From NCBI RefSeq assembly GCF_019468465.1, contig NZ_CP080519.1:5598001-5662000 (forward strand): a stretch of 64,000 nucleotides of DNA, given 5' to 3'. Origin of the DNA: Amycolatopsis sp. DSM 110486. GTDB taxonomy: Bacteria > Actinomycetota > Actinomycetes > Mycobacteriales > Pseudonocardiaceae. Made by a program: the position numbers and the translations under genes. The notes beneath the pieces were generated by a model, which made no database searches, was not told where the DNA came from, and saw nothing but the letters and a program-made list of their open reading frames with translations. Positions 26,769 through 34,757 of the stretch are shown in pieces. Position 1 is the first letter of the stretch. Every line of letters starts with the position of its first letter.

Positions 26769-28118
26769 GTGCAGATCGCATCCCGGCTCGACCGGCTCCC
26801 GGTCACCCGCCGGCACCGGTACTTCGTCGCCGTGGTGGGGGTGGCGACATTCTTCGACCTCTACGACCTGTTCCTCGCGTCCACGATCAGCACCGTGCTC
26901 ACGCACGAGTTCGGCGTCACGGCCGACGCGCTGAAGTACGTGCTCGCGTCAGCGTTCGTCGGGGCGTTCGTGGGCGCGGTTTGCCTCGGCAAGCTCGCCG
27001 ACCAGCTCGGCCGGCGCCGCGCGTTCCTGCTGACGCTCGGCCTGTACTCGGTCTTCACACTGCTCGGCGCCTTCAGCACGGACGTCTGGATGCTCGTGGT
27101 CTGCCGCTTCATCGCCGGCATCGGCATCGGCGCCGAGCTCCCCGTCGCCGACGCCTACCTCGCCGACCTGCTGCCCGCCCGCGCCCGCGGCCGCGCGACA
27201 GCCTGGGCGTACACGCTCGGCTTCTGCGGCGTGCCCGTCGCCGGGTTCCTCGCGCGGGCGCTGGCCGGCCATTCGCCGCTCGGCGTCGACGGCTGGCGCT
27301 GGCTGTTCGTGATCGGCGCGCTCGGCGCCGCCGTCGTCTGGGGCCTGCGGTTCACGCTGCCGGAGTCGCCCCGCTGGCTCGCCGCTCGCGGGCGAGAGGC
27401 GGAAGCCGACGAGATCGTGCGCAAGCTCGAAGCCTCGGCGCCGCAACCGCTCCCGGAACCCGCGCCCGAACCGCCCGCGCCGGAACCCGTGCGGTTCTCC
27501 GCGCTCCTGCGCAAGCCGTGGGCGCGGCGCACGTCGATGCTCTACATCTTCCAGCTGCTGCAAGCGTTCGGCTACTACGGCTTCGGCTCGCTCGTGCCGA
27601 TCGTGCTGGCCGCCAAGGGGTTCAGCCTCGTGAACTCGCTGACGTTCAGCGCGATCACGTTCCTCGGCTACCCGATCGGTTCCGCGCTCTCGATCCCCGT
27701 CATCGAACGGATCGAGCGCAAGTGGCTGATCGTCGTGAGCGCCGCGGCGATGGCGGTGTTCGGGCTCGCGTTCGGCTACTCGACAGCCGGTGTGGCGATC
27801 GCGGTGTTCGGCTTCTGCTACACCGCCGCCAGCAACGTGTTCTCCAACGCGTTCCACACCTACCAGGGCGAGCTGTTCCCGACTTCGCTGCGCGGCACGG
27901 CCGCCGGTTCGGCGTACGCGCTCTCGCGCCTGGCCACGGCGGCGATGCCGTTCATCCTGCTGCCGGTGCTGCAGGCGCAGGGCGCCACCAGGATGTTCGC
28001 CGTCGTGGCCGCCGCGATGGTGGTGCTGATCGTCGACGTCGCAGTTTTGGGGCCACGCACCACGGGCGACTCGCTGGAGGAGATCGCCGCCCGGACGGTC
28101 AGAACTTCAAGGGTTTGA
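26769..28118 (+). CDS. MFS transporter (sugar/aromatic-acid transporter-like, 12 TM)
   Basis: 449 residues with twelve predicted membrane segments. The first starts FVAVVGVATFFDLYDLFLAS. Family loop motifs are present: GKLADQLGRRRAFLLTL between helices 2 and 3, and RFIAGIGIGAELPVADAYLADLLPARARGRA between 4 and 5. The central loop is Pro/Glu-rich (PQPLPEPAPEPPAPEP). The GTG at 26769 follows GGAG. This subgroup carries sugars, niacin or aromatic acids in other bacteria; the substrate here cannot be stated. Its 3' end overlaps the convergent DUF3515 gene by 20 bp. Confidence 0.85.
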   Translation: MQIASRLDRLPVTRRHRYFVAVVGVATFFDLYDLFLASTISTVLTHEFGVTADALKYVLASAFVGAFVGAVCLGKLADQLGRRRAFLLTLGLYSVFTLLGAFSTDVWMLVVCRFIAGIGIGAELPVADAYLADLLPARARGRATAWAYTLGFCGVPVAGFLARALAGHSPLGVDGWRWLFVIGALGAAVVWGLRFTLPESPRWLAARGREAEADEIVRKLEASAPQPLPEPAPEPPAPEPVRFSALLRKPWARRTSMLYIFQLLQAFGYYGFGSLVPIVLAAKGFSLVNSLTFSAITFLGYPIGSALSIPVIERIERKWLIVVSAAAMAVFGLAFGYSTAGVAIAVFGFCYTAASNVFSNAFHTYQGELFPTSLRGTAAGSAYALSRLATAAMPFILLPVLQAQGATRMFAVVAAAMVVLIVDVAVLGPRTTGDSLEEIAARTVRTSRV

Positions 28119-28644
28119 CCGGCAGCTTCGCGTTGACGGTGTCCGACACCGTCTGCAGGGGACCGGTCCCGGCCGAGTCGGGGACGGTCAACGCGACGTA
28201 GACGTCGCGGTCCACCACGTACCACGTGGCCGCGGCGTCTTCGGTGACCTGCAGCCACTGCACGCCGTTGACCAAGCGCAGCTGCGCGGTCGGGGTGAGC
28301 TCCGGCGGCCGGTCGAGCCCGCACCGCAGCACGATCGCGTCGCCGTCACCCCAGGCGACGGTGGCCTTCGGCGCGGGCTGGGCGAGCGTGCGCCGGACGA
28401 GGTCCTGGCCGTTGGACTTCAAGGTCGAGGGCAGCGCGTCGACGACCGTCGTGCACGCCTGCGTGGTCGCCTGAGGGGCGGGAACGGCGACGAGTGGGAG
28501 CGGTCCACTCGCGACGCCCTCGCCGCTGAGCGCCGATTTCTTCGTCACCGCGAAGACGGCGACCACCACGGCCAGCGCGACCACGAGCACGGCCGCGACC
28601 ACGAGGACCACCCGCGGGGGTGCGCCGGTGTCGGAATCTGCCAC
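28099..28644 (-). CDS. DUF3515 membrane-anchored protein
   Basis: 181 residues. One N-terminal membrane anchor (VVLVVAAVLVVALAVVVAVFAV) is followed by an extracytoplasmic domain with two Cys (near 64 and 108) that could form a disulfide, and the family features ACTTVVDALPSTL and CGLDRPPELTPTAQL. DUF3515 proteins are conserved in actinobacteria next to thiL and ddl (M. tuberculosis Rv2980). Their role is unknown. The 3' end overlaps the MFS gene. Confidence 0.85.
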   Translation of the reverse strand: MADSDTGAPPRVVLVVAAVLVVALAVVVAVFAVTKKSALSGEGVASGPLPLVAVPAPQATTQACTTVVDALPSTLKSNGQDLVRRTLAQPAPKATVAWGDGDAIVLRCGLDRPPELTPTAQLRLVNGVQWLQVTEDAAATWYVVDRDVYVALTVPDSAGTGPLQTVSDTVNAKLPVKPLKF

Positions 28645-28663
28645 CCCCGAAGTGCACCACGTC

Positions 28664-28897
28664 TCAGAGGTGGACCACCGGGCAGGTCAGGGTTCGGGTG
28701 ATGCCTTCCACGTTCTGCACCTTCGCGACCACGAGCTGGCCCAGCTGGTCCACGGTCTCCGCGGTCGCGCGCACGATCACGTCGTAGGGACCGGTGACAT
28801 CCTCCGAGCTGGTGACGCCCGGCACACCGGAGATCTCCGCCGCCACCGCGGCCGCCTTGCCGACCTCGGTCTGGATGAGGATGTATGCGTGGACCAC
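28664..28897 (-). CDS. Stand-alone Lrp/AsnC ligand-binding (RAM) domain protein
   Basis: 77 residues forming only the alpha-beta sandwich (RAM) domain of Lrp/AsnC regulators, with no DNA-binding domain: AYILIQTEVGKAAAVAAEI, SEDVTGPYDVIVRATAE and the C-terminal CPVVHL. Such proteins bind amino acids and can oligomerise with full-length Lrp proteins. The GTG at 28897 has GAAAGG upstream. It lies 19 bp before DUF3515 on the same strand and diverges from thiL. Confidence 0.88.
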   Translation of the reverse strand: MVHAYILIQTEVGKAAAVAAEISGVPGVTSSEDVTGPYDVIVRATAETVDQLGQLVVAKVQNVEGITRTLTCPVVHL

Positions 28898-29035
28898 GGC
28901 GTGCCCTTTCGTCGGTAGCGATGGAGTCGAGGTAGGAACGGTGTAGGCAAGGTATCGCCAGCCCCGGGAAAAACCTAGGGGATCCGACTGTCGGTGGTCG
29001 AGGCTTCGTACACGGAGAGAAACAGGAGGTGACCG

Positions 29036-29998
29036 GTGTCACCGGACGATGGCTCGGTGGCCGGGACAGGCGAGTTCGCGCTGATCCAGGCGGTCACCAA
29101 CGGGCGTCGCCAGCCGGCGGCAACGCTGCTCGGCCCGGGCGACGACGCGGCCGTGGTCGCAGCGCCCGACGGCCGCGTAGTGGCGACCACGGACGTGCTG
29201 GTCCAGGGCGTGCACTTCCGCCTCGACTGGTCGAGCCCCGAGCAGGTGGGGCGCAAGGCCGTGGCGGTGAACCTGTCGGACGTCGCGGCCATGGGCGCGA
29301 AACCGACCACGGTCCTCGTGGGCTTCGCGTGTCCACCGGACACTCCCGCCCAGCTCGTGACCGAGATCATGAACGGCATGTGGGCCGAGGCGACCCGCGG
29401 CGGCGTCGGGGTGTCCGGCGGCGACATGGTGAGCGCCGACCAGATCGTGATCAGTGTCACCGCGTTGGGTGACCTCGAAGACCGTGAACCCGTGACGCGC
29501 TCCGGCGCCCGGCCCGGCGACGTCCTCGCCGTCTGCGGGCGACTCGGCTGGGCGGCGGCGGGATTGGCCGTGCTGCGGCGAGGGTTCCGTTCGCCGGTCG
29601 GGGTCGTGAACGCGCAGCGCTGCCCGGAACCGCCGTACCCGGCCGGGCCGCAGGCCGCGCTGGCCGGCGCGACGTCGATGATCGACATCTCCGACGGGCT
29701 GCTCGCCGACCTGGGGCACATCGCCAAGGCGTCGGACGTCGGGCTCGACGTGAGCACCGCGGAGCTCGAGATTTCCACGCGGCTGCAGGAAGTGGGTTCC
29801 GCGCTCGGCGCCGACCCGCTGCACTGGGTGCTCACCGGTGGTGAAGACCACGCGCTGGCGGCGACGTTCCCGCCATTCGACGAGCTGCCGGAGGGCTGGC
29901 GCAAGATCGGCGCGGTGACGATGCCGGGATCCGGCGTGACCGTGGACGGCAAGGATTATGGTCACGAAGGCGGTTGGGAGCACTGGCAGCAGCACTAG
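29036..29998 (+). CDS. thiL: Thiamine-monophosphate kinase
   Basis: Phosphorylates thiamine monophosphate to the coenzyme thiamine diphosphate. The 320-residue protein shows the PurM-like fold with GPGDDAAVVAAPDG at the ATP/Mg site, TTDVLVQGVHF, NLSDVAAMGAKP, SGGDMVSADQIVIS and IDISDGLLADLGHI, all conserved ThiL blocks. The GTG at 29036 follows a near-perfect AGGAGGTGA. A GNAT gene starts ten bases after its stop, and gamma-carbonic-anhydrase-like and ung genes follow, giving a likely transcription unit. thiL-ung linkage is shared with M. tuberculosis. Confidence 0.96.
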   Translation: MSPDDGSVAGTGEFALIQAVTNGRRQPAATLLGPGDDAAVVAAPDGRVVATTDVLVQGVHFRLDWSSPEQVGRKAVAVNLSDVAAMGAKPTTVLVGFACPPDTPAQLVTEIMNGMWAEATRGGVGVSGGDMVSADQIVISVTALGDLEDREPVTRSGARPGDVLAVCGRLGWAAAGLAVLRRGFRSPVGVVNAQRCPEPPYPAGPQAALAGATSMIDISDGLLADLGHIAKASDVGLDVSTAELEISTRLQEVGSALGADPLHWVLTGGEDHALAATFPPFDELPEGWRKIGAVTMPGSGVTVDGKDYGHEGGWEHWQQH

Positions 29999-30008
29999 CC
30001 TCGTCGTC

Positions 30009-30482
30009 GTGGAGATCCGAGCGGTCGCGTACGACCATCCCGACGCGACCAAGCTGATGGCGGAAGTGCAGCTCGAGTACGTGCGCCGCTACGGCAGCGA
30101 AGACTCGACGCCGATGGACCCTTCGCAGTTCGTGCCGCCGCGTGGACTGTTCCTCGTCGGTTACCTCGAAGGCGTGCCCGTGGCATCCGGCGCGTGGCGC
30201 GCGCACGACGGGCCGGCGCCCGCGTTCAGCCCCGGCGACGTGGAGCTGAAGCGGATGTACGTCGTGGAATCCGCGCGGGGCAAGGGTTTCGCGCGCGTGA
30301 TGCTGGCGGAGCTGGAACGCACGGCGGTCGCAGCGGGGCGGCTGCGGGCCGTGCTGGAGACGGGTACCGAGCAGCCGGAGGCGATCGCCCTCTACGGTTC
30401 GTCGGGCTATACCCGAATCCCGGGTTACGGCGTCTACAAGGACGAACCCGACAACCGGTGCTTCGGCAAGAACCTCGTGTGA
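30009..30482 (+). CDS. GNAT-family N-acetyltransferase
   Basis: 157 residues with the GNAT fold. Strand 4 and the acetyl-CoA loop are in VELKRMYVVESARGKGFARVMLAELE (the Q/RxxGxG/A loop as RGKGFA), followed by LRAVLETGTEQPEAIALYGSSGYTRI. The substrate is unknown. The GTG at 30009 was chosen because the protein-like sequence EIRAVAYDHPDA starts there; the open frame reaches into thiL. It sits between thiL and the gamma-carbonic-anhydrase-like gene with gaps of 10 and 16 bp. Confidence 0.85.
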   Translation: MEIRAVAYDHPDATKLMAEVQLEYVRRYGSEDSTPMDPSQFVPPRGLFLVGYLEGVPVASGAWRAHDGPAPAFSPGDVELKRMYVVESARGKGFARVMLAELERTAVAAGRLRAVLETGTEQPEAIALYGSSGYTRIPGYGVYKDEPDNRCFGKNLV

Positions 30483-30498
30483 CCAACGGGAGACGGCT

Positions 30499-31029
30499 TT
30501 GGCGATCTACGCGCTCGGCGACCTCGAACCCTCGATCCACCCGGACGCCTACGTCCACCCCGACGCCACCGTGATCGGCGACGTCCGCATCGGCCCGCGC
30601 GCTTCCGTGTGGCCGCAGACGGTGCTGCGCGGCGACCACGGCTACATCGAGATCGGCGAACGCTCCAACGTGCAGGACGGCTGCGTGCTCCACTGCACCA
30701 AGCGGCACCCGACGATCCTGGGGCCGTCGTCGGCGATCGGCCACGCAGTGCACGTCGAGGGCGCGGTGATCGGCACCGGCTGCCTCATCGCGTCGGGTTC
30801 TGTGGTGCTGAACGGAACCGTGATCGAGGACGGCGGAATGGTCGGCGCGGGCGCGGTGCTGTCGTACAACTCGCACGTGGGCCCGGGCGAGATCGCGCTC
30901 GGTGTGCCGGCGAAGGTGCGGCCGAACAAGTCGTTTTCCGCCGAGCAGATCGCCACGGTGGTCGACTCGTACGTGCGCCGCGGCGCACGGTTCCGCGAAG
31001 AGCTGCGGCGCCTCGACCCGCCACGGTGA
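30499..31029 (+). CDS. Gamma-class carbonic-anhydrase-like (left-handed beta-helix) protein
   Basis: 176 residues built of hexapeptide repeats ([44 protein letters not shown]). The zinc-ligand-like histidines of gamma carbonic anhydrases are present in VLHC and IGHAVHV. Homologues (YrdA/CaiE/PaaY group) bind zinc; some hydrate CO2 and others hydrolyse thioesters. The TTG at 30499 follows GGGAGACGG, and the next in-frame start would remove the first repeat. Confidence 0.82.
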   Translation: MAIYALGDLEPSIHPDAYVHPDATVIGDVRIGPRASVWPQTVLRGDHGYIEIGERSNVQDGCVLHCTKRHPTILGPSSAIGHAVHVEGAVIGTGCLIASGSVVLNGTVIEDGGMVGAGAVLSYNSHVGPGEIALGVPAKVRPNKSFSAEQIATVVDSYVRRGARFREELRRLDPPR

Positions 31030-31046
31030 CCCCGCTCGCACCGCGC

Positions 31047-31052
31047 TAGGCT
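31047..31052 (+). promoter_or_regulatory. Leaderless -10 element of ung
   Basis: TAGGCT (31047-31052) ends eight bases before the GTG of ung, which has no ribosome-binding site. It may give ung its own leaderless transcript inside the thiL unit. Confidence 0.4.
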
Positions 31053-31060
31053 CGCGGGCC

Positions 31061-31738
31061 GTGACCGCACGACCGCTGCAGGAAATCGTCGAAGCCGGGT
31101 GGGCGCAGGCCCTCGAGCCCGTGGCACCGCAGGTCAGCGCGATGGGGGAGTTCCTCCGCGCGGAGATCGCGGCGGGCCGCACGTACCTGCCGGCGGGTGA
31201 ACACGTGCTGCGGGCGTTCAAGCAGCCGTTCCACGACGTGCGGGTGCTGATCGTCGGCCAGGACCCGTACCCGACGCCGGGCCACGCGGTCGGCTTGAGC
31301 TTCTCGGTGGCGCCCGACGTGCGGCCGCTGCCGAAGAGCCTCGTCAACATCTACAAGGAGTACGCCGAGGACCTCGGGCACCCGTTGCCGACCAACGGCG
31401 ACCTCACCCCGTGGGCCGACCAGGGCATCCTGCTGCTCAACCGCGCGCTGACGGTGCAGCCCGGCAAGTCGAACTCCCACCAGGGCAAGGGCTGGGAGCA
31501 GGTGACCGAGCAGGCGATCAAGGCGCTCGCGGCCCGCGACGAGCCGATGGTGGCGATCCTCTGGGGCCGCAATGCCCGCAACCTGCGGCCGATGCTGGGT
31601 GAGATCCCGTGCATCGAGTCGGCGCACCCGAGCCCGCTTTCGGCGCACAACGGCTTCTTCGGCTCGCGGCCGTTCAGCCGCGCGAACCAGCTGCTGGCCG
31701 ACCAGGGCGCGGCGCCGGTGGAGTGGAAACTTCCCTGA
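31061..31738 (+). CDS. ung: Uracil-DNA glycosylase
   Basis: Removes uracil from DNA to start base-excision repair. The 225-residue family-1 enzyme has the water-activating loop [14 protein letters not shown] with the catalytic Asp, the LLLNRALTV strand and the DNA-intercalating loop [19 protein letters not shown]. The GTG at 31061 begins [10 protein letters not shown]. The order thiL-...-ung is conserved in actinobacteria. An alpha/beta hydrolase gene follows after 64 bp. Confidence 0.96.
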   Translation: MTARPLQEIVEAGWAQALEPVAPQVSAMGEFLRAEIAAGRTYLPAGEHVLRAFKQPFHDVRVLIVGQDPYPTPGHAVGLSFSVAPDVRPLPKSLVNIYKEYAEDLGHPLPTNGDLTPWADQGILLLNRALTVQPGKSNSHQGKGWEQVTEQAIKALAARDEPMVAILWGRNARNLRPMLGEIPCIESAHPSPLSAHNGFFGSRPFSRANQLLADQGAAPVEWKLP

Positions 31739-31802
31739 GCCTGTCCGGTCGCGGGTCGTCGCTCCGACCTCCAAGGTGAGAACGACACCCAGGAGGACAG
31801 CC

Positions 31803-32594
31803 ATGACCACCACCGTCACTTCCGCCGACGGCACGCCGATCGCGTTCGACACCTACGGCGCGGGGTCGCCGGTGCTGCTCGTCGGCGGCGCTGTGAATGA
31901 CCGGACGACCGTGGCCGCGCTCGCCGTCGTGCTGGCCGAGGCCGGATTCCAGGGCGTTGCCGTTGATCGGCGAGGCCGTGGTGAGAGCGGGGACGCGCCT
32001 GTGTACTCGGTGGAGCGCGAGCTCGACGACCTGTCGGCCGTGATCGACGCGGTCGGCGGCTCGGCGGTGGTTTTCGGCCACTCGTCGGGCGCGATCCTGG
32101 CTCTCGAAGCGGCGGCCCGGGGGCTGCCGATCACGAAGCTGGCCGTGTACGAGCCGCCGTTCATCGTGGACTCTCAGCGGCCACGCCCTGGTGAAGACCT
32201 CGCGGAGCGCATCAGTGCCCTCGTGGCCGACGGTGATCGCGACGGCGCCGTGGAGCTGTTCCTGACCGAAGGCGTGTCAGTGCCGCCCGAAGGCGTGGCG
32301 GCCATGAAGGGGCAACCGGTGTGGGACTGGTTCGCCGGCTACGCGCACACGCTGCCCTACGACATCACCGTGACCGGTCCCGGCGGCCGCTTGCCGGCCG
32401 ACCGGTTGGCCGCTGTCACCGTGCCCACGCTCGTGCTGTCGGGCGGTGCCGGGGAGGCGTGGATGGCCGCTTCGGCCCGGGCCGTCGCCGAAACCGTGCC
32501 CCACGCGCGGTACGAGTCGATCCCCGGCCAGGACCACGGCGTCCTCAACGCGCCCGAATCGTTGCGCACCGTGCTGACCGATTTCCTGAGGTGA
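31803..32594 (+). CDS. Alpha/beta hydrolase
   Basis: 263 residues. The nucleophile elbow is GHSSG (VVFGHSSGAILALEAA), the oxyanion strand is PVLLVGGAVND, and the acid and His are in the C-terminal VPTLVLSGGAGE and GQDHGVLNAPE. A cap region lies between. The ATG at 31803 follows AGGAGG. Homologues in actinobacteria are annotated only as hydrolases. No substrate can be assigned. Confidence 0.85.
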   Translation: MTTTVTSADGTPIAFDTYGAGSPVLLVGGAVNDRTTVAALAVVLAEAGFQGVAVDRRGRGESGDAPVYSVERELDDLSAVIDAVGGSAVVFGHSSGAILALEAAARGLPITKLAVYEPPFIVDSQRPRPGEDLAERISALVADGDRDGAVELFLTEGVSVPPEGVAAMKGQPVWDWFAGYAHTLPYDITVTGPGGRLPADRLAAVTVPTLVLSGGAGEAWMAASARAVAETVPHARYESIPGQDHGVLNAPESLRTVLTDFLR

Positions 32595-32610
32595 CAAGAG
32601 GCGGCTCTAT

Positions 32611-32679
32611 CGAGTGGTGACCACTCGCGGGGGTCCAGGGGGCTTGCCCCTGGCGGGGGTCTGGGGGTTCGACCCCCAG
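32611..32679. repeat. Triple-hairpin element between hydrolase gene and rpmB
   Basis: Three perfect small inverted repeats in a row: CGAGTGG/CCACTCG (32611-32617/32621-32627), CCAGGGG/CCCCTGG (32635-32641/32647-32653) and CTGGGGGT/ACCCCCAG (32661-32668/32672-32679). Very similar GGTCCAGGGGGCTTGCCCC-type sequences recur between genes in many actinomycetes, so this looks like a dispersed REP-like element that may also stop the plus-strand transcript. Confidence 0.65.
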
Positions 32680-32693
32680 AACACACGTAAGGC

Positions 32694-32731
32694 GAAAAAA
32701 ATGGCGAGTGCTCTCCACGAGCACTCGCCAT
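32694..32731 (-). terminator. Rho-independent terminator of rpmB
   Basis: A 13-bp perfect stem (32701-32713/32719-32731) with a 5-base loop is followed on the minus strand by a run of seven T (32695-32701 on the plus strand reads A). Confidence 0.92.
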
Positions 32732-32745
32732 CCCAAGCTTTCGCC

Positions 32746-32937
32746 TTACCCGCGGACGACCTTGCCCGCCTTGATGCACGAGGTGCACACGTTGAGGCGC
32801 TTGCGCTGGGACACGCCGATCTTGGCGTGCACAGTCTGGATGTTCGGGTTCCACCGGCGGTTGGTACGCCGGTGGGAGTGCGAGACCGACTTGCCGAAGC
32901 CCGGTCCCTTGCCACAGACGTCGCACACGGCAGCCAC
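32746..32937 (-). CDS. rpmB: 50S ribosomal protein L28
   Basis: 63 residues matching L28 ([47 protein letters not shown]). Two CxxC pairs, at residues 5/8 and 51/54, can bind zinc, so this is the zinc-containing (C+) form that is replaced by a C-minus paralogue under zinc starvation in some actinobacteria. No Zur site was recognised upstream. The GTG at 32937 follows GAGGAG. The gene ends at a classical intrinsic terminator and diverges from the fakA-like gene. Confidence 0.96.
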   Translation of the reverse strand: MAAVCDVCGKGPGFGKSVSHSHRRTNRRWNPNIQTVHAKIGVSQRKRLNVCTSCIKAGKVVRG

Positions 32938-32997
32938 GTCGAACTCCTCTGGATATGGGACAAAGAATGGCGCCCAGACCAGCTGGGCAACTCGACC

Positions 32998-33003
32998 ATA
33001 GTA
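32998..33003 (-). promoter_or_regulatory. -10 element of rpmB
   Basis: TACTAT on the minus strand (32998-33003) gives a leader of about 55 nt to the rpmB GTG. A -35 around 33021-33027 is poor. Confidence 0.45.
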
Positions 33004-33040
33004 ACTACTCGTCTGGGTAGGGTCCGCACGGGGTCGTACC

Positions 33041-33130
33041 TGCAGGAGCGGTACCGGCGAGATTGACTCCGGCAGGATCGACGCCTGCGAGGTCGAGTCC
33101 TACGGGATCGACACTCGCGAAGTCGATACC
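33041..33130. repeat. 15-bp degenerate tandem repeat upstream of fakA-like gene
   Basis: Five clear consecutive 15-bp units start at 33056, 33071, 33086, 33101 and 33116, with a weaker one at 33041. The shared pattern is roughly NGCGAGGTCGACNCC. The array ends 29 bp before the GTG at 33160 and lies in the divergent rpmB/fakA-like promoter region. Confidence 0.65.
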
Positions 33131-33159
33131 CTCGCGGGAACCAGCGAGGAGGTTACGGG

Positions 33160-34755
33160 GTGCGGGTGCTGGACGTGGTGGCGGTGTCGGCCTGGTCGGC
33201 CGCGTGTGTGCGCAGCCTGGAGGTGCTGCGCCCGGCGATCAACGGCATCAACGTGTACCCCGTCGCGGACTCCGACACGGGTTCGAACCTGCTGCACACG
33301 ATGACGGGCGCGCGCGACGCGTTGGCCGCCGCGGAGCCGTCCGACGTGGCCGAGGCGCTGACCGTGCTGGCGAAGGGCGCCGTCGCCGCCGCGCGCGGCA
33401 ACTCCGGGGTGATCATCTCCCAGGTCGTGCGGGGGATCGCCGACTGGGCGGCCGAGGGCGACGACCTCGACGGCGCGGGTCTCGCGGCCGCGCTGGCGCA
33501 CGCCGACCGGATCGCCACGGGCGCGGTGAGCCGGCCCGTCGCCGGGACGATGCTGACCGTGCTGCACGTCGTGGCCGCAGCCGTCCAGGAGGACACGCGG
33601 TCGCTGGCCGATGTCGCCGCCACCGTCGCCGCGGCGGCCGCGGCCGCGTTGGAGGAGACGCCGAAGCAGCTGCCGGCCCTCGCGAAAGCGGGGGTCGTCG
33701 ACGCTGGAGGGCGAGGGCTCGTCGCCGTGCTCGACGCGCTGGCCGGCGTGATCAGCGGCACCGCGACGCAGCCCGAGCACGAGCTCACGGCCACCGTCGA
33801 GGCGCCTGCTGCCGCCGAGCCCGCGCCGTACGCGTGGGAGGTCATGTACCTGCTGGACGGCGTCGAGGAGGCGCGGCTGCCGGCGTTGCGCAAGGAGCTG
33901 AGCGGGTTCGGCGACAGCGTCACGGTGGCGGGCGACGGTTCGGGCAGCCACGCCGTGCACGTCCATTGCGCCGACATCGGCGCGGCCATCGAGGCGGGGC
34001 TGGAGCTGGGCCGCCCGCGCCGGATCCGCGTCGAACCGCTGCTCACGCCCACGCCGATCGAGCCGGGCGGCGGGCTGGACCGGTCGGTGGTGGCCGTGGT
34101 GCACGGCGGAGGGCTGGCCGAGCTGCTGCGGGCCGAGGGCGTTGCCGTGCTGGCCGTGCCCGACGGCGGGAAACCCGGCGTCGAGGACATGATCGGGCTG
34201 TTCAACGAGGCCGCGGGCCGGCACGTGACCGTGCTGCCGGGCGGTCTCGATCTCACGGCCGCGGCCGACGCCGCGGCGGGCCACGCGATGGCGGGTGACC
34301 GCGATGTCGTGGTGATCCCGTGCACGTCGCCCGTGCAGGTGCTGGCCGCGCTCGCGGTGCACGACGAAGGCCGGCGGGTCAACGACGACGTCGTCGCCAT
34401 GGCCGAGGCCGCCGCGGCGACCAGGCGTGGCGAGGTGCGGATCGCGGGCGAGGAGTCGCTAACCTGGGTGGGCCGGGCCCAGTCCGGTGACGTGATCGGC
34501 CTGGTCGACGACGAGGTGGTGCTGATCGAACCGGCGCCGGCCTCGGAGACGAACCTCGTCGCGGCCGCGATGAGCGTGCTCAACCGGATGCTGACGCTCG
34601 GCGGCGAGCTGGTCACCGTGCTGAGCGGGGCCGCCGCCCCGCCGGGCGTGACCGCGGAGCTCGCCGAGCAGCTGCGGCTGGAGCACCCCGAAGTGGAGTT
34701 GACGAGTTATGCCAGTGGCCAGGCCGGAGCCGTGCTGCTGATGGGGGTCGAATAG
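33160..34755 (+). CDS. DAK2/DhaL-domain protein, fatty-acid-kinase-like (FakA family)
   Basis: 531 residues. The N-terminal DhaL/DAK2 domain has the nucleotide-binding motif NVYPVADSDTGSNLLHTM with metal-chelating Asp residues, and GNSGVIISQVVRG. A middle linker and a C-terminal DegV-related regulatory domain follow (VVVIPCTSPVQVLAALAVHD). This is the layout of FakA, which phosphorylates fatty acids bound to a FakB partner. No FakB gene is adjacent. The linkage to recG, with a 2-bp gap, is conserved in actinobacteria (Rv2974c-Rv2973c). The GTG at 33160 follows GAGGAGG. Confidence 0.82.
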   Translation: MRVLDVVAVSAWSAACVRSLEVLRPAINGINVYPVADSDTGSNLLHTMTGARDALAAAEPSDVAEALTVLAKGAVAAARGNSGVIISQVVRGIADWAAEGDDLDGAGLAAALAHADRIATGAVSRPVAGTMLTVLHVVAAAVQEDTRSLADVAATVAAAAAAALEETPKQLPALAKAGVVDAGGRGLVAVLDALAGVISGTATQPEHELTATVEAPAAAEPAPYAWEVMYLLDGVEEARLPALRKELSGFGDSVTVAGDGSGSHAVHVHCADIGAAIEAGLELGRPRRIRVEPLLTPTPIEPGGGLDRSVVAVVHGGGLAELLRAEGVAVLAVPDGGKPGVEDMIGLFNEAAGRHVTVLPGGLDLTAAADAAAGHAMAGDRDVVVIPCTSPVQVLAALAVHDEGRRVNDDVVAMAEAAAATRRGEVRIAGEESLTWVGRAQSGDVIGLVDDEVVLIEPAPASETNLVAAAMSVLNRMLTLGGELVTVLSGAAAPPGVTAELAEQLRLEHPEVELTSYASGQAGAVLLMGVE

Positions 34756-34757
34756 AA

